A stretch of 64,000 nt of DNA, taken from NCBI GenBank assembly GCA_014695255.1, contig JACJNX010000077.1:186001-250000 (forward strand). Direction: 5' to 3'. Source of the DNA: Cyanobacteria bacterium FACHB-63. GTDB taxonomy: Bacteria; Cyanobacteriota; Cyanobacteriia; Leptolyngbyales; Leptolyngbyaceae. This document shows, one piece after another, positions 8,073 to 16,318 of the stretch (its first letter is position 1; each line of letters begins with the position of its first letter). Both the position numbers and the translations under genes were made by a program. Below the pieces are notes generated by a model that did no database searches, was not told where the DNA came from, and saw only the letters and a list, made by a program, of their open reading frames with translations.

Positions 8073-9332
8073 CTATGCGACTCTACTTGGCTGAGCAACA
8101 TCGTGCAGCGTATGCAGCAGGCGCTGAATTTCCTCAATCGTGTTGTAATGAGTGCAGCCGATTCGCACCAACCCTCCACGTTCCTCAATTCCGAGCCGTT
8201 GAGTAAGATTTAGAGCATAGAAGTTCCCGTTCCAGGTGAAAATGCCGCGATCGCCCAATATTTTTGCAATTTCAGCAGGAGAATAGCCAGCAATGCGAAT
8301 TCCGAACGTCGGTGTACGCCAGGCTAATTGCGATCGCTCCGTGATGCCGTAGAGAGTCACCCCAGGAATTTCTAGCAAATGAGGAATCAAATATTCAGAC
8401 AGCGATCGCTCATAGTTTTGAATTGCTAGCATTGCCGCGACAAGTGCACTCCGCCGATTTGTAACGATCGATGAAACGTGCCTTCCTAACTCAGCTAAAT
8501 GCTCGATCGTTGCCACAACTCCCGCAAGTCCCTCAAAGTTTTGTGTTCCTGTTTCCCACCGAAATGGAACTTCTTCAGGAGCAGGGCGAGGCTTGTAAGG
8601 CTGTAGACGAGTTAAATGCTCTCGTTTGCCGTAGAGAATGCCCACATGCGGCCCAAAAAACTTGTAGGCAGAGCAAACGAGGAAATCACACTCTAGCGAT
8701 CGTACATCAATCAACCGATGGGGTGCATAGTGAACTGCATCGACAAACACCCACGCTCCCACAGCATGAGCAAGTTGAACCGCTCTTTTAACATCATTGA
8801 TCGTGCCAACTGCATTCGAGGCATAACTAATTGCGACTAGCTTTGTGCGTTCCGTAATCTGATGCTCTAAATCAAGCATATCCAGAGTGCAGTTATGCTC
8901 ATGAATATCAACGGTGCGAACCATGACACCCCGTTCTCGAAGCGCTAACCAAGGCGCGACATTGGCATCATGATCCAGGCTTGTAACAACAATCTCATCA
9001 CCGGGCTGCAATTCTCGCTCGATTGATCGACTCATCGCAAACGTGAGCGTCGTCATGTTTGCTCCAAACACAACCTCATCACGATCGCAGCCCAGAAAAT
9101 CCGCGACTGCTGATCGGGCTTGTTCTACTAACGCATCCGTTCGGGCGCTTGTTGCAAAGGCTCCGTGCAAATTAGAATTTGACGTGGTTAAGTAGTTCGC
9201 GATCGCTTCAATCACTCCATGCGGAACTTGAGTCCCACCGGGTCCATCCAAAAATGCAACTGGATACCCATTCATTTCTTGACGCAGGGCGGGGAATTGG
9301 GCACGAATCCAATCGAGATCAAAAACAGTCAT
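8073..9332 (-). CDS. Cysteine desulfurase-like PLP enzyme
   Basis: Class V aminotransferase of 419 residues, like the VC1184-type cysteine-desulfurase-like subfamily. The PLP lysine is Lys224 in CSAYKFFGPHVG, with the cofactor aspartate/histidine pair in VFVDAVHYAPH before it. A cysteine occurs near the C-terminus in VRIGCTHYNT, close to where SufS-type enzymes carry theirs, but it is not in the usual RxGHHC context, so true desulfurase activity is uncertain. The ATG at 9332 has GGAG about ten bases upstream and lies 14 bases after the dioxygenase gene; a TTG at 9350 is a weaker alternative. The pairing with an amino-acid-hydroxylase-like gene suggests action on a modified amino acid. Confidence 0.85.
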   Translation of the reverse strand: MTVFDLDWIRAQFPALRQEMNGYPVAFLDGPGGTQVPHGVIEAIANYLTTSNSNLHGAFATSARTDALVEQARSAVADFLGCDRDEVVFGANMTTLTFAMSRSIERELQPGDEIVVTSLDHDANVAPWLALRERGVMVRTVDIHEHNCTLDMLDLEHQITERTKLVAISYASNAVGTINDVKRAVQLAHAVGAWVFVDAVHYAPHRLIDVRSLECDFLVCSAYKFFGPHVGILYGKREHLTRLQPYKPRPAPEEVPFRWETGTQNFEGLAGVVATIEHLAELGRHVSSIVTNRRSALVAAMLAIQNYERSLSEYLIPHLLEIPGVTLYGITERSQLAWRTPTFGIRIAGYSPAEIAKILGDRGIFTWNGNFYALNLTQRLGIEERGGLVRIGCTHYNTIEEIQRLLHTLHDVAQPSRVA

Positions 9333-9346
9333 AGGATGCTCCAAAC

Positions 9347-10045
9347 TCAATTCTCATCTGGCGGAAATAGTCCGGGACAGGTTAAAACAAACACATCCCT
9401 GGTGCCTTGCTCACCCGCAATCACATTGACAGGCGAGGTGTAGTGAAAGTATTGAGCATCTCTAAATACGAGAAATTCTCCCGGATTTAAGACTTTGCTA
9501 AATACTGGAGGTTTGCCGTCTTTTGATTTATAAAGATGAGTCTCACCACCCCCAATCTTGTTGCGATCGACCGAGAAAATTCCAACAATATCGACACCAT
9601 CTCGATGGATTCCCTCTGGAGCCGGATTACCAGATTGGTGAGGAGATGCAGTCGTGCGAATCTGATGCACTCCAATCTCTTGGGAAGTAGAACACAATCG
9701 GCAGAACTGGAAAAACTCCCAAATCAATCGTTGAAAATCTTCTAGTTGAATCAACTCATCATCTAGCTCAGGATATTCTCGAATCACATCTCCTAACAAT
9801 GGATTGTATTGCCTGCTCTGGAACAACCGACGGTGAGGTAACTTGATTAATCGATCTCCTACAATCTTGAAGTGGGAGAGCCGCCTAAATCGATAGTTAC
9901 CTTCTAAGTAGGGATCGTTCGGGAGATGAGCAAACGACGGTTGGAACTTATCAACCTCGATCGCGGTTAACATCTCTAAAACATAACTTGCCAGACAATT
10001 TGCTTCTGGCTTAATGAATTCTTCTCGTTTAGATAGCTTTAACAT
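9347..10045 (-). CDS. 2-Oxoglutarate/Fe(II) dioxygenase (BsmA/IDO-like family)
   Basis: A 232-residue protein of the 2OG-Fe dioxygenase family that includes the L-isoleucine 4-hydroxylase of Bacillus thuringiensis and BsmA. The facial triad is clear: His147 and Asp149 (GIHRDGVDIVG) and His201 (YFHYTSPV), with Arg216 (GTRDVFVL) positioned to bind 2-oxoglutarate. The N-terminal NYRFRRLSHF segment (50-59) is also typical. GAGGAAATCAA precedes the ATG at 10045. It is the first gene of a two-gene unit with the downstream PLP enzyme. Family knowledge suggests hydroxylation of a free amino acid; the substrate is unknown. Confidence 0.88.
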   Translation of the reverse strand: MLKLSKREEFIKPEANCLASYVLEMLTAIEVDKFQPSFAHLPNDPYLEGNYRFRRLSHFKIVGDRLIKLPHRRLFQSRQYNPLLGDVIREYPELDDELIQLEDFQRLIWEFFQFCRLCSTSQEIGVHQIRTTASPHQSGNPAPEGIHRDGVDIVGIFSVDRNKIGGGETHLYKSKDGKPPVFSKVLNPGEFLVFRDAQYFHYTSPVNVIAGEQGTRDVFVLTCPGLFPPDEN

Positions 10046-10390
10046 TTGATTTCCTCATTCGAGTCAACACTAACAGATCAATAAATCGGCTAGCTGTGAG
10101 TAAATCGCTGAATCAGAAAAAACAGGAGAGTCATTAAACTCTGGTTACTTCTCGCCTAAAACCTCTCGCCTAAAACCATCGTGTCGAACGTATGATGCTT
10201 CGTGGCAATCACCCGTAATAGTTAAGTTGACAGATTTAACCATGCAGCGTTATTCACGAAACATCATACAAACACGATGTTGAGAGGTAGGTTTTGATTA
10301 CATCTGTCTACTTACTATTGTAATAATGTTTTGATAAGATTGCCGCTCTCTAACGTGCCCCATCGTTTCTTATCCAGAACTCACGTTACA
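10046..10390. other. Non-coding gap, promoter side of the dioxygenase unit
   Basis: A 345-base gap between fadE (ending here) and the dioxygenase gene (starting here), both on the minus strand. I see no coding potential. A perfect 14-base tandem duplication, TCTCGCCTAAAACC, occupies 10150-10177. No strong terminator for fadE is visible. Confidence 0.6.
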
Positions 10391-12811
10391 TTACTTCTGA
10401 GCAAGGATTGTTGAGAAGTGCGGCATCTGTACCCGATTTCCCTGATACTCCTCGATCGTGAAAGCATCGACTTGAATTGCATCCAATCGCGCAACCTCCG
10501 CCGATCGAATTAAACCTGCTTCTGCTTCCGTAATCACTCCGGTCTTTAGCGCAGCCTCAACTAATGTTTCTGTTTTTCCTTGGGGTAACTGTCCTGCTCG
10601 GCTCGCTCCCTTCATCTTGTTGAGGACTGCTTCAGCTTGTTCACAGAGCTTAAATGCCTGCTCTAATCGTCCCAATGCTTCATCTGGATGCGTGGGAATG
10701 TAGATATGAGCCGTTAAGTGGTTACGTTTTTCCCCATTCGTCTGTAATGCCTTCGCAACTTGACTTCCCAATGTATCAGTTGGCAGTGTGCCAAGCGGAT
10801 TGACTCTCACGAGGCTGAGGAGAATAGAGCGCGCAATGCTGGGAATCGGCAGATTCACTAGAATTCCCTCTAAGGCTTGCTGCATTTGGGCAAAGCTATA
10901 ATCCATTGCCCATTGCACAAAAATTAGATCGTCTGGGTTATATCCTTCTGCTGCAAATCGTCGCAGTGTGGCAACACTTAAGTACATCCAAGACAGCCAA
11001 TCTGCAAGTCTTCCTGTTATTTTCTCATGTCGTTTCAGCGATCCTCCAAACCCAATCAATAACAGATCGGTGAGGAATGCGAACATTGCGGAAGACCAAG
11101 CAAGCTTTTGATAGTACCGCTTCGTGAACTTGTTGCCTGGAACGATCGCGAGATAACCACGCGATAGGCTAAGTAATAGTGTCCTGAACTTATTTCGAGT
11201 AATCGAGCCAATGTGCTTCCATAAGACTTGATCGAATGCGATCGCATCTCCGGCCTCAATCGCCATCACTTCTGCATAGAGATAAGGATGGCAGCGAATC
11301 ACACCTTGCCCAAAGATCATCAGTGTGCGGGTGAGAATGTTTGATCCTTCGACCGTAATTGGAATCGGCATGGCGATGTAGAAGTTTGCCAGCAGATTTC
11401 TCGATCCGCGACAAATGCCTGAGCCGCCTAGAATGTCCATGCCATCATTCACGAGTTTGCGGGTCGTTTCGGTGAATTGGTACTTTGCGATCGCAGAAAC
11501 GACCGCAGGTCTTTCACCCGCATCAACTGCACCAACGGTATAGATTCGAGCCGCATCGAGCAGATAAGTGAGTCCGCCGATTCTCGCAAGCGGTTCTTCG
11601 ATGCCTTCAAATCGACCGATCGAGCTACCAAATTGCTGTCTGACTTTGGCATAAGCCCCGGTGACGCGAGCGACTAACTTAGCGACACCTGTACAACTTG
11701 CCGGAAAACTAATGCCTCGCCCAGCCGCTAACGTTTGCATCAGCATCTTCCAGCCTTGCCCTGCTTGCTCTACTCCTCCAATGATTTGATCAATGGAAAC
11801 CACAACATCTTGCCCTTCCACGGGAGAATTGTAGAAGGGGACTCCCATCGGATCATGCCGTTTCCCTAGAATCATGCCCTCAGTATTTGAGGGAATCAGA
11901 ATGCAGGTAATGCCAACCTCTTCCCCTTTGCCTAGTAGATTGTCTGGGTCGGATAGCTTAAAGGCAAGTCCGATTAAAGTTGCGATCGCACCCAACGTGA
12001 TGTACCGTTTGCGGAAGTTCAACCGCACCATGAGCTGACCATCCTCGCCCCGAAATACAATCCCTTTGGCTGTGATACTTGCAGCATCTGATCCAGCCGT
12101 TGGCTCTGTTAACGCAAAGCAAGGAATCTCCTCGCCGCTTGCGAGTCGAGGTAAGTAATATTCTTTCTGTTCTGGAGTTCCATAGTTCAGCAATAGCTTA
12201 GCGGGACCAAGAGAGTTTGTAACTCCAACGGTTGCCGTATGAATAAACGATCGAGAAGCAAGCTTTGCCATAGCAGTGCTGTAGGCAAAATTCGAGAAGC
12301 CCAAGCCACCATATTCGACTGGAATCATCATGCCGAAGAATCGTTCTTGCTTGAGATATTGCCACACCTCCACGGGCAAATCTTTGTGCCGATGAATCTC
12401 CCAATCGGTTGCCATACGGCAAACCTGTTCGACCTGCTCATCTAAAAATGCCTGAAGTTCGGCTGTGACTTCTGGATATGCTGCCTGATTCATGCGCTCG
12501 AAATCTGGCGCACCCGAGAAGAATTCGCCCTCAATCCAGACGGTTCCCGCATTGATTGCGGCTCGTTCAGTGTCCGAAATTTTGGGGACACGAATCACTT
12601 TCATGATTGGCTTTGTTAGCACTGGTCGCCGGATCTGAGGGATGGTTAAAGTTAGCCCGATCGCAGCGTATATGCTCCAGAGCCAGATAGGTGGTTGGAA
12701 CGTAAAGAGTGCGATCGCACCATAGATTAACCACATCCAGAGCGGCACGCCGATAAAACCTAACGCCAGCAGTAAGAGAAGCAAAATTGACAATTGTAAG
12801 AGAAGCAACAT
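10391..12811 (-). CDS. fadE: Acyl-CoA dehydrogenase, FadE type
   Basis: FAD-dependent enzyme for the first oxidation of acyl-CoA in beta-oxidation, giving 2-enoyl-CoA. At 806 residues it matches the large FadE class (about 800-815) rather than the 380-residue ACADs. Two hydrophobic helices at 1-55 would anchor it in the membrane. The ACAD core follows: FFGMMIPVEYGGLGFSN near 140, CFALTEPTAGSDAAS near 230, and DILGGSGICRG near 455, then the C-terminal FadE-specific domain. GGAGAATAAGCG precedes the ATG. It is the last gene of a tight five-gene operon, 48 bases after the thiolase. Confidence 0.93.
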   Translation of the reverse strand: MLLLLQLSILLLLLLALGFIGVPLWMWLIYGAIALFTFQPPIWLWSIYAAIGLTLTIPQIRRPVLTKPIMKVIRVPKISDTERAAINAGTVWIEGEFFSGAPDFERMNQAAYPEVTAELQAFLDEQVEQVCRMATDWEIHRHKDLPVEVWQYLKQERFFGMMIPVEYGGLGFSNFAYSTAMAKLASRSFIHTATVGVTNSLGPAKLLLNYGTPEQKEYYLPRLASGEEIPCFALTEPTAGSDAASITAKGIVFRGEDGQLMVRLNFRKRYITLGAIATLIGLAFKLSDPDNLLGKGEEVGITCILIPSNTEGMILGKRHDPMGVPFYNSPVEGQDVVVSIDQIIGGVEQAGQGWKMLMQTLAAGRGISFPASCTGVAKLVARVTGAYAKVRQQFGSSIGRFEGIEEPLARIGGLTYLLDAARIYTVGAVDAGERPAVVSAIAKYQFTETTRKLVNDGMDILGGSGICRGSRNLLANFYIAMPIPITVEGSNILTRTLMIFGQGVIRCHPYLYAEVMAIEAGDAIAFDQVLWKHIGSITRNKFRTLLLSLSRGYLAIVPGNKFTKRYYQKLAWSSAMFAFLTDLLLIGFGGSLKRHEKITGRLADWLSWMYLSVATLRRFAAEGYNPDDLIFVQWAMDYSFAQMQQALEGILVNLPIPSIARSILLSLVRVNPLGTLPTDTLGSQVAKALQTNGEKRNHLTAHIYIPTHPDEALGRLEQAFKLCEQAEAVLNKMKGASRAGQLPQGKTETLVEAALKTGVITEAEAGLIRSAEVARLDAIQVDAFTIEEYQGNRVQMPHFSTILAQK

Positions 12812-12859
12812 CGCTTATTCTCCTAAGAACTCACTAGACACAGAACTCAGAGTCTGCTC

Positions 12860-14041
12860 TTAACGCATCAAATTCTCAAACACCGCAGCCGCTCCCATTC
12901 CTCCACCCACACACATCGTCGCCAATCCATATTGAACGCCGCGACGTTTCATCTCATGCAGCAGCGTTGCTGTCACCCTCGCCCCCGTACATCCCAAAGG
13001 ATGTCCCAATGCGATCGCACCTCCATTCACATTCACAATATCCTCATTCAGTCCAAGCTTGCGAATCACAGCTAATGATTGTGCGGCGAATGCTTCATTC
13101 AACTCAATCAGTCCAATGTCTTCTAAACGAAGTCCCACTTGCTGTAGAACTTTAGGAACTGCGACTACAGGACCAATGCCCATAATTTCAGGAGGAACGC
13201 CTGCCACTGCAAATCCCAGCATTCGTCCTAAAGGCTGGAGCTTAAATTCTTTCAGCTTTGCCTCACTGACTAAAATCGTTGCTGCTGCACCGTCCGACAT
13301 TTGGGAGGAATTCCCCGCTGTGACTGATCCGCCGACTCGAAACACCGCAGATAGCTTGGAGAGCGCTTCTAAATTGGTGTCCGGTCTAGGTCCTTCATCG
13401 GTTTGTACAATACCTTCCATAGCTTGAGGCTTACCCTCGGCGTAGATTGTTTCGCGAACAGGAACAGGAATCAACTCCTCGTCAAATCGACCTGATCGCA
13501 TCGCCTGAATTGCCCGTTGATGCGATCGCAGCGCAAAGGCATCTTGATCGGCGCGGGAGATGTCATACTGTTGCGTCACGGTTTCTGCTGTCGCTCCCAT
13601 CGTGCAATAAAGTTGCGGCATTTCCGCCACCAGCGTGGGATTCGGCAACATATCATGTCCGCCCATCGGAATCAAACTCATCGATTCTGCACCCCCCGCA
13701 ACGATCACATCTGCCTGACCAGTGATGATCGCTTGATGAGCCATTGCGATCGCTTGCAATCCGGAAGCACAGAAGCGATTCACCGTTGCACCTGCTACAG
13801 AGTCAGGCAATCCCGATCGCTCAGCAATCACCCGCCCTAAATTCATTCCTTGCTCTGCTTCTGGAAAAGCACAGCCGAAAATCACATCTTCAATCTGATT
13901 GATATCTAGATCAGGAACTCTTTCAAGTGCAGCTTTCAGCACGATCGCACCTAAATCATCCGAGCGCATATTCCGCAGCTTTCCACGGGGTGCTTTACCG
14001 ATCGCAGTTCTGACACTACTCACAATGTAAGCTTCTTGCAT
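12860..14041 (-). CDS. fadA: Acetyl-CoA C-acyltransferase (thiolase)
   Basis: Thiolase of 393 residues that cleaves 3-ketoacyl-CoA to acetyl-CoA and a shortened acyl-CoA. All catalytic residues are present: nucleophile Cys91 (NRFCASGLQ), His347 (GHPLGCTGAR) and Cys377 (MCVGGGMG), plus the GGAESMS loop. Length and motifs suit the degradative FadA/AtoB group. It starts 10 bases after the FadB-like gene and precedes fadE, so it should act on the ketoacyl-CoA that those enzymes make. It could also split acetoacetyl-CoA derived from tyrosine breakdown. Confidence 0.94.
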   Translation of the reverse strand: MQEAYIVSSVRTAIGKAPRGKLRNMRSDDLGAIVLKAALERVPDLDINQIEDVIFGCAFPEAEQGMNLGRVIAERSGLPDSVAGATVNRFCASGLQAIAMAHQAIITGQADVIVAGGAESMSLIPMGGHDMLPNPTLVAEMPQLYCTMGATAETVTQQYDISRADQDAFALRSHQRAIQAMRSGRFDEELIPVPVRETIYAEGKPQAMEGIVQTDEGPRPDTNLEALSKLSAVFRVGGSVTAGNSSQMSDGAAATILVSEAKLKEFKLQPLGRMLGFAVAGVPPEIMGIGPVVAVPKVLQQVGLRLEDIGLIELNEAFAAQSLAVIRKLGLNEDIVNVNGGAIALGHPLGCTGARVTATLLHEMKRRGVQYGLATMCVGGGMGAAAVFENLMR

Positions 14042-14051
14042 AATCTTTTCC

Positions 14052-16298
14052 TCAATTCCGTAGCGGCTTTTTGGTTTTGAGCAAGTGCATCATTCGTGCC
14101 TGCGTTTTTTCTTGTCTTAACAACGGCACAAACGATTCTCGTTCGAGTTGCAATAAATAATCCTCAGACACCAACGCGGGAGCAGTCAGTTCTCCACCTG
14201 TCAACACAAACGCCAGTCGGGATGCCAAATATCGATCGTACTGACTCGCAAATCCACCTTGCTCGTACACATAAGCAATCTGTTCCAATGTGGCTCGCCC
14301 TGCCTGTCCCAACACAAAGATCGAATTGTTCTGAGGCGGGGCTACATAACCAATGCGATCGAGATGCAATACCTCTGCTTTTGCGACTTCTAATCGGTGT
14401 TCCCCACTGATCAAAATTCGCGCGTCATGAGGCAAAAATCCTAACGCTTGCGCCTCGGCTGCACTGCTCGAAACTTTAGCCGTCGCGATCGTTTCAAACG
14501 CAGTTCTCAAGAAAGGTAGAACATGGCTTGGGGTTTCGGTTGCAGCACGTTCTGCGGCTCGACTCGCCATTCGCATCAGTCCACCTGCGCCCGGAATCAG
14601 CCCTACTCCAACTTCCACGAGTCCAATGTAGGTTTCAGTCGCGGCGACGATGTTTGGACAAGCCATGACTAACTCACAGCCACCGCCCAACACGCGCCCC
14701 TGAATTGCTGCCACGATCGGTTTGGGTGAGTAGTGAATTTGCTGAAGTAACCCTTGAAAATCAGAGATGAGCGTTGCGATCGCGTTCCAATCTCCGGACT
14801 GTGCGATCATTCCCATTTCTGCAAGGTTCGCACCGCCTGAGAAATGATCGCTGTTGTTCCCAATGACTAATCCTTTGTAATCGCTTGTCTCTAGAATCGA
14901 TAGTGCGGCTGCAAATCCTTCTAGAACTTTGTTGCTTAAGGTGTTTCCTTTTGATCGAAATTCATACAGCAATACACCATCGCCCATTTCCAACAAAGCA
15001 GCTTCAGCATTTTGCCAAACTGCTTTCTTCTCCTCAACAGTGATGCTTGGATAGAAAGATTGTTTGACCCAAGCAGGTACAGCCATTTCTGCGGCTTGCA
15101 TATCTGATAGCACCGTTTCAAACCCTAGTTCATCCCAGAGTTCAAAGGGTCCCCTTTGCCAGCCAAATCCCCAACGCATTGCGCGATCGATATCCTGTGG
15201 CTCATCGGCAATTTCGGGAACTCGATGGGCGCTATAGTTCAGCATTTCTAACGTCGTTTGCCGAAAGAAATCGCCTGCTCGTCCAGGACTTGTATAAAGG
15301 GTGCGGATGCGATCGTGCAAAGGTAAAGCTGCGATCTTATCGAGTTCACCTAAGCTCAAAGGCTGCGCCGCTTCATAAGCAAATATTTTCGGATTGATTG
15401 ATAGAATCTGTCCCTGTTGCTTTTTATAAAATCCCTGTCCGCTCTTTGCACCTAACATTCCGGCTGCAATCATTTGTCGCAGCACATCCGGAACTCGAAA
15501 CATCTCACGATGCTCATCGCTCGGTGCAGCTTGATAGAGATGGTCGGCAACTGCCACCAATGTATCTAATCCCACTAAATCGGCTGTCCGAAACGTTGCA
15601 GATTTCGGTCTTCCAATCAGCGTTCCGGTCAAGGTATCAATCTCCTCGATCGAATAGCCTTGTTCAGCCCAGGCTTTGACTCCCAGCAAAGTCACAAATA
15701 TCCCAATCCGATTTGCAATGAAATTCGGCGTATCTTTAGCAATGACGATGCCCTTTCCTAAGTACGACTCGCCAAACCATTTCATTCGATCGAGAACGGC
15801 TGCATCTGTGTCTTGAGTGGGAATGAGTTCCAGCAGTTTGAGATAGCGAGGCGGATTAAAAAAGTGGGTTCCTAAAAATCGCCTGCGGAACGACTCCGAT
15901 CGTCCTTTTGCAATCCAACGAATCGGGATACCACTGGTGTTAGTAGAAACAATCGTCTCCGGCTGAATGATCGATTCTAAGCGCTCCATCAACTGTTGCT
16001 TAATCTGTAAATCCTCAACCACCGCTTCAATAATCCAATCAACTTGGCGAAGTCGATCGAAATGTTCATCAAAGTTCCCCAGCGTGATCCGCCTTGCAAC
16101 TTTTTCTGTAAATAAAATCGGCGGCGATAGCTTCAATGCCTTTTTCCATGCACCTTCGACTAAATCATTCTTTGATCCAGTCTGAGATGCAATGTCTAAA
16201 AGGTGAACAGTCAGCCCCACATTTGCTAAGTGTGCTGCGATCTGGCTTCCCATCACACCTGCGCCTAATACTGCTACGGTTTGGAATGGTTTAAACAT
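14052..16298 (-). CDS. 3-Hydroxyacyl-CoA dehydrogenase / enoyl-CoA hydratase fusion
   Basis: A 748-residue bifunctional beta-oxidation protein. The dehydrogenase is N-terminal, with the NAD-binding VAVLGAGVMGSQIAAHL at 8-24 and the dimerisation/C-terminal parts to about 400. The crotonase-fold hydratase is C-terminal, with FSGGANLAEMG, GGGCELVMACP and the second acidic residue in IGLVEVGVGLIPGAGG. This order is that of FadN-like proteins and the reverse of E. coli FadB. I start it at ATG 16298, just before the Rossmann fold; an upstream alternative at 16367 would run into the previous gene. It overlaps nothing and is 10 bases from the thiolase. Confidence 0.92.
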   Translation of the reverse strand: MFKPFQTVAVLGAGVMGSQIAAHLANVGLTVHLLDIASQTGSKNDLVEGAWKKALKLSPPILFTEKVARRITLGNFDEHFDRLRQVDWIIEAVVEDLQIKQQLMERLESIIQPETIVSTNTSGIPIRWIAKGRSESFRRRFLGTHFFNPPRYLKLLELIPTQDTDAAVLDRMKWFGESYLGKGIVIAKDTPNFIANRIGIFVTLLGVKAWAEQGYSIEEIDTLTGTLIGRPKSATFRTADLVGLDTLVAVADHLYQAAPSDEHREMFRVPDVLRQMIAAGMLGAKSGQGFYKKQQGQILSINPKIFAYEAAQPLSLGELDKIAALPLHDRIRTLYTSPGRAGDFFRQTTLEMLNYSAHRVPEIADEPQDIDRAMRWGFGWQRGPFELWDELGFETVLSDMQAAEMAVPAWVKQSFYPSITVEEKKAVWQNAEAALLEMGDGVLLYEFRSKGNTLSNKVLEGFAAALSILETSDYKGLVIGNNSDHFSGGANLAEMGMIAQSGDWNAIATLISDFQGLLQQIHYSPKPIVAAIQGRVLGGGCELVMACPNIVAATETYIGLVEVGVGLIPGAGGLMRMASRAAERAATETPSHVLPFLRTAFETIATAKVSSSAAEAQALGFLPHDARILISGEHRLEVAKAEVLHLDRIGYVAPPQNNSIFVLGQAGRATLEQIAYVYEQGGFASQYDRYLASRLAFVLTGGELTAPALVSEDYLLQLERESFVPLLRQEKTQARMMHLLKTKKPLRN

Positions 16299-16318
16299 AA
16301 ATTTTAGAGTCCTCTCTG

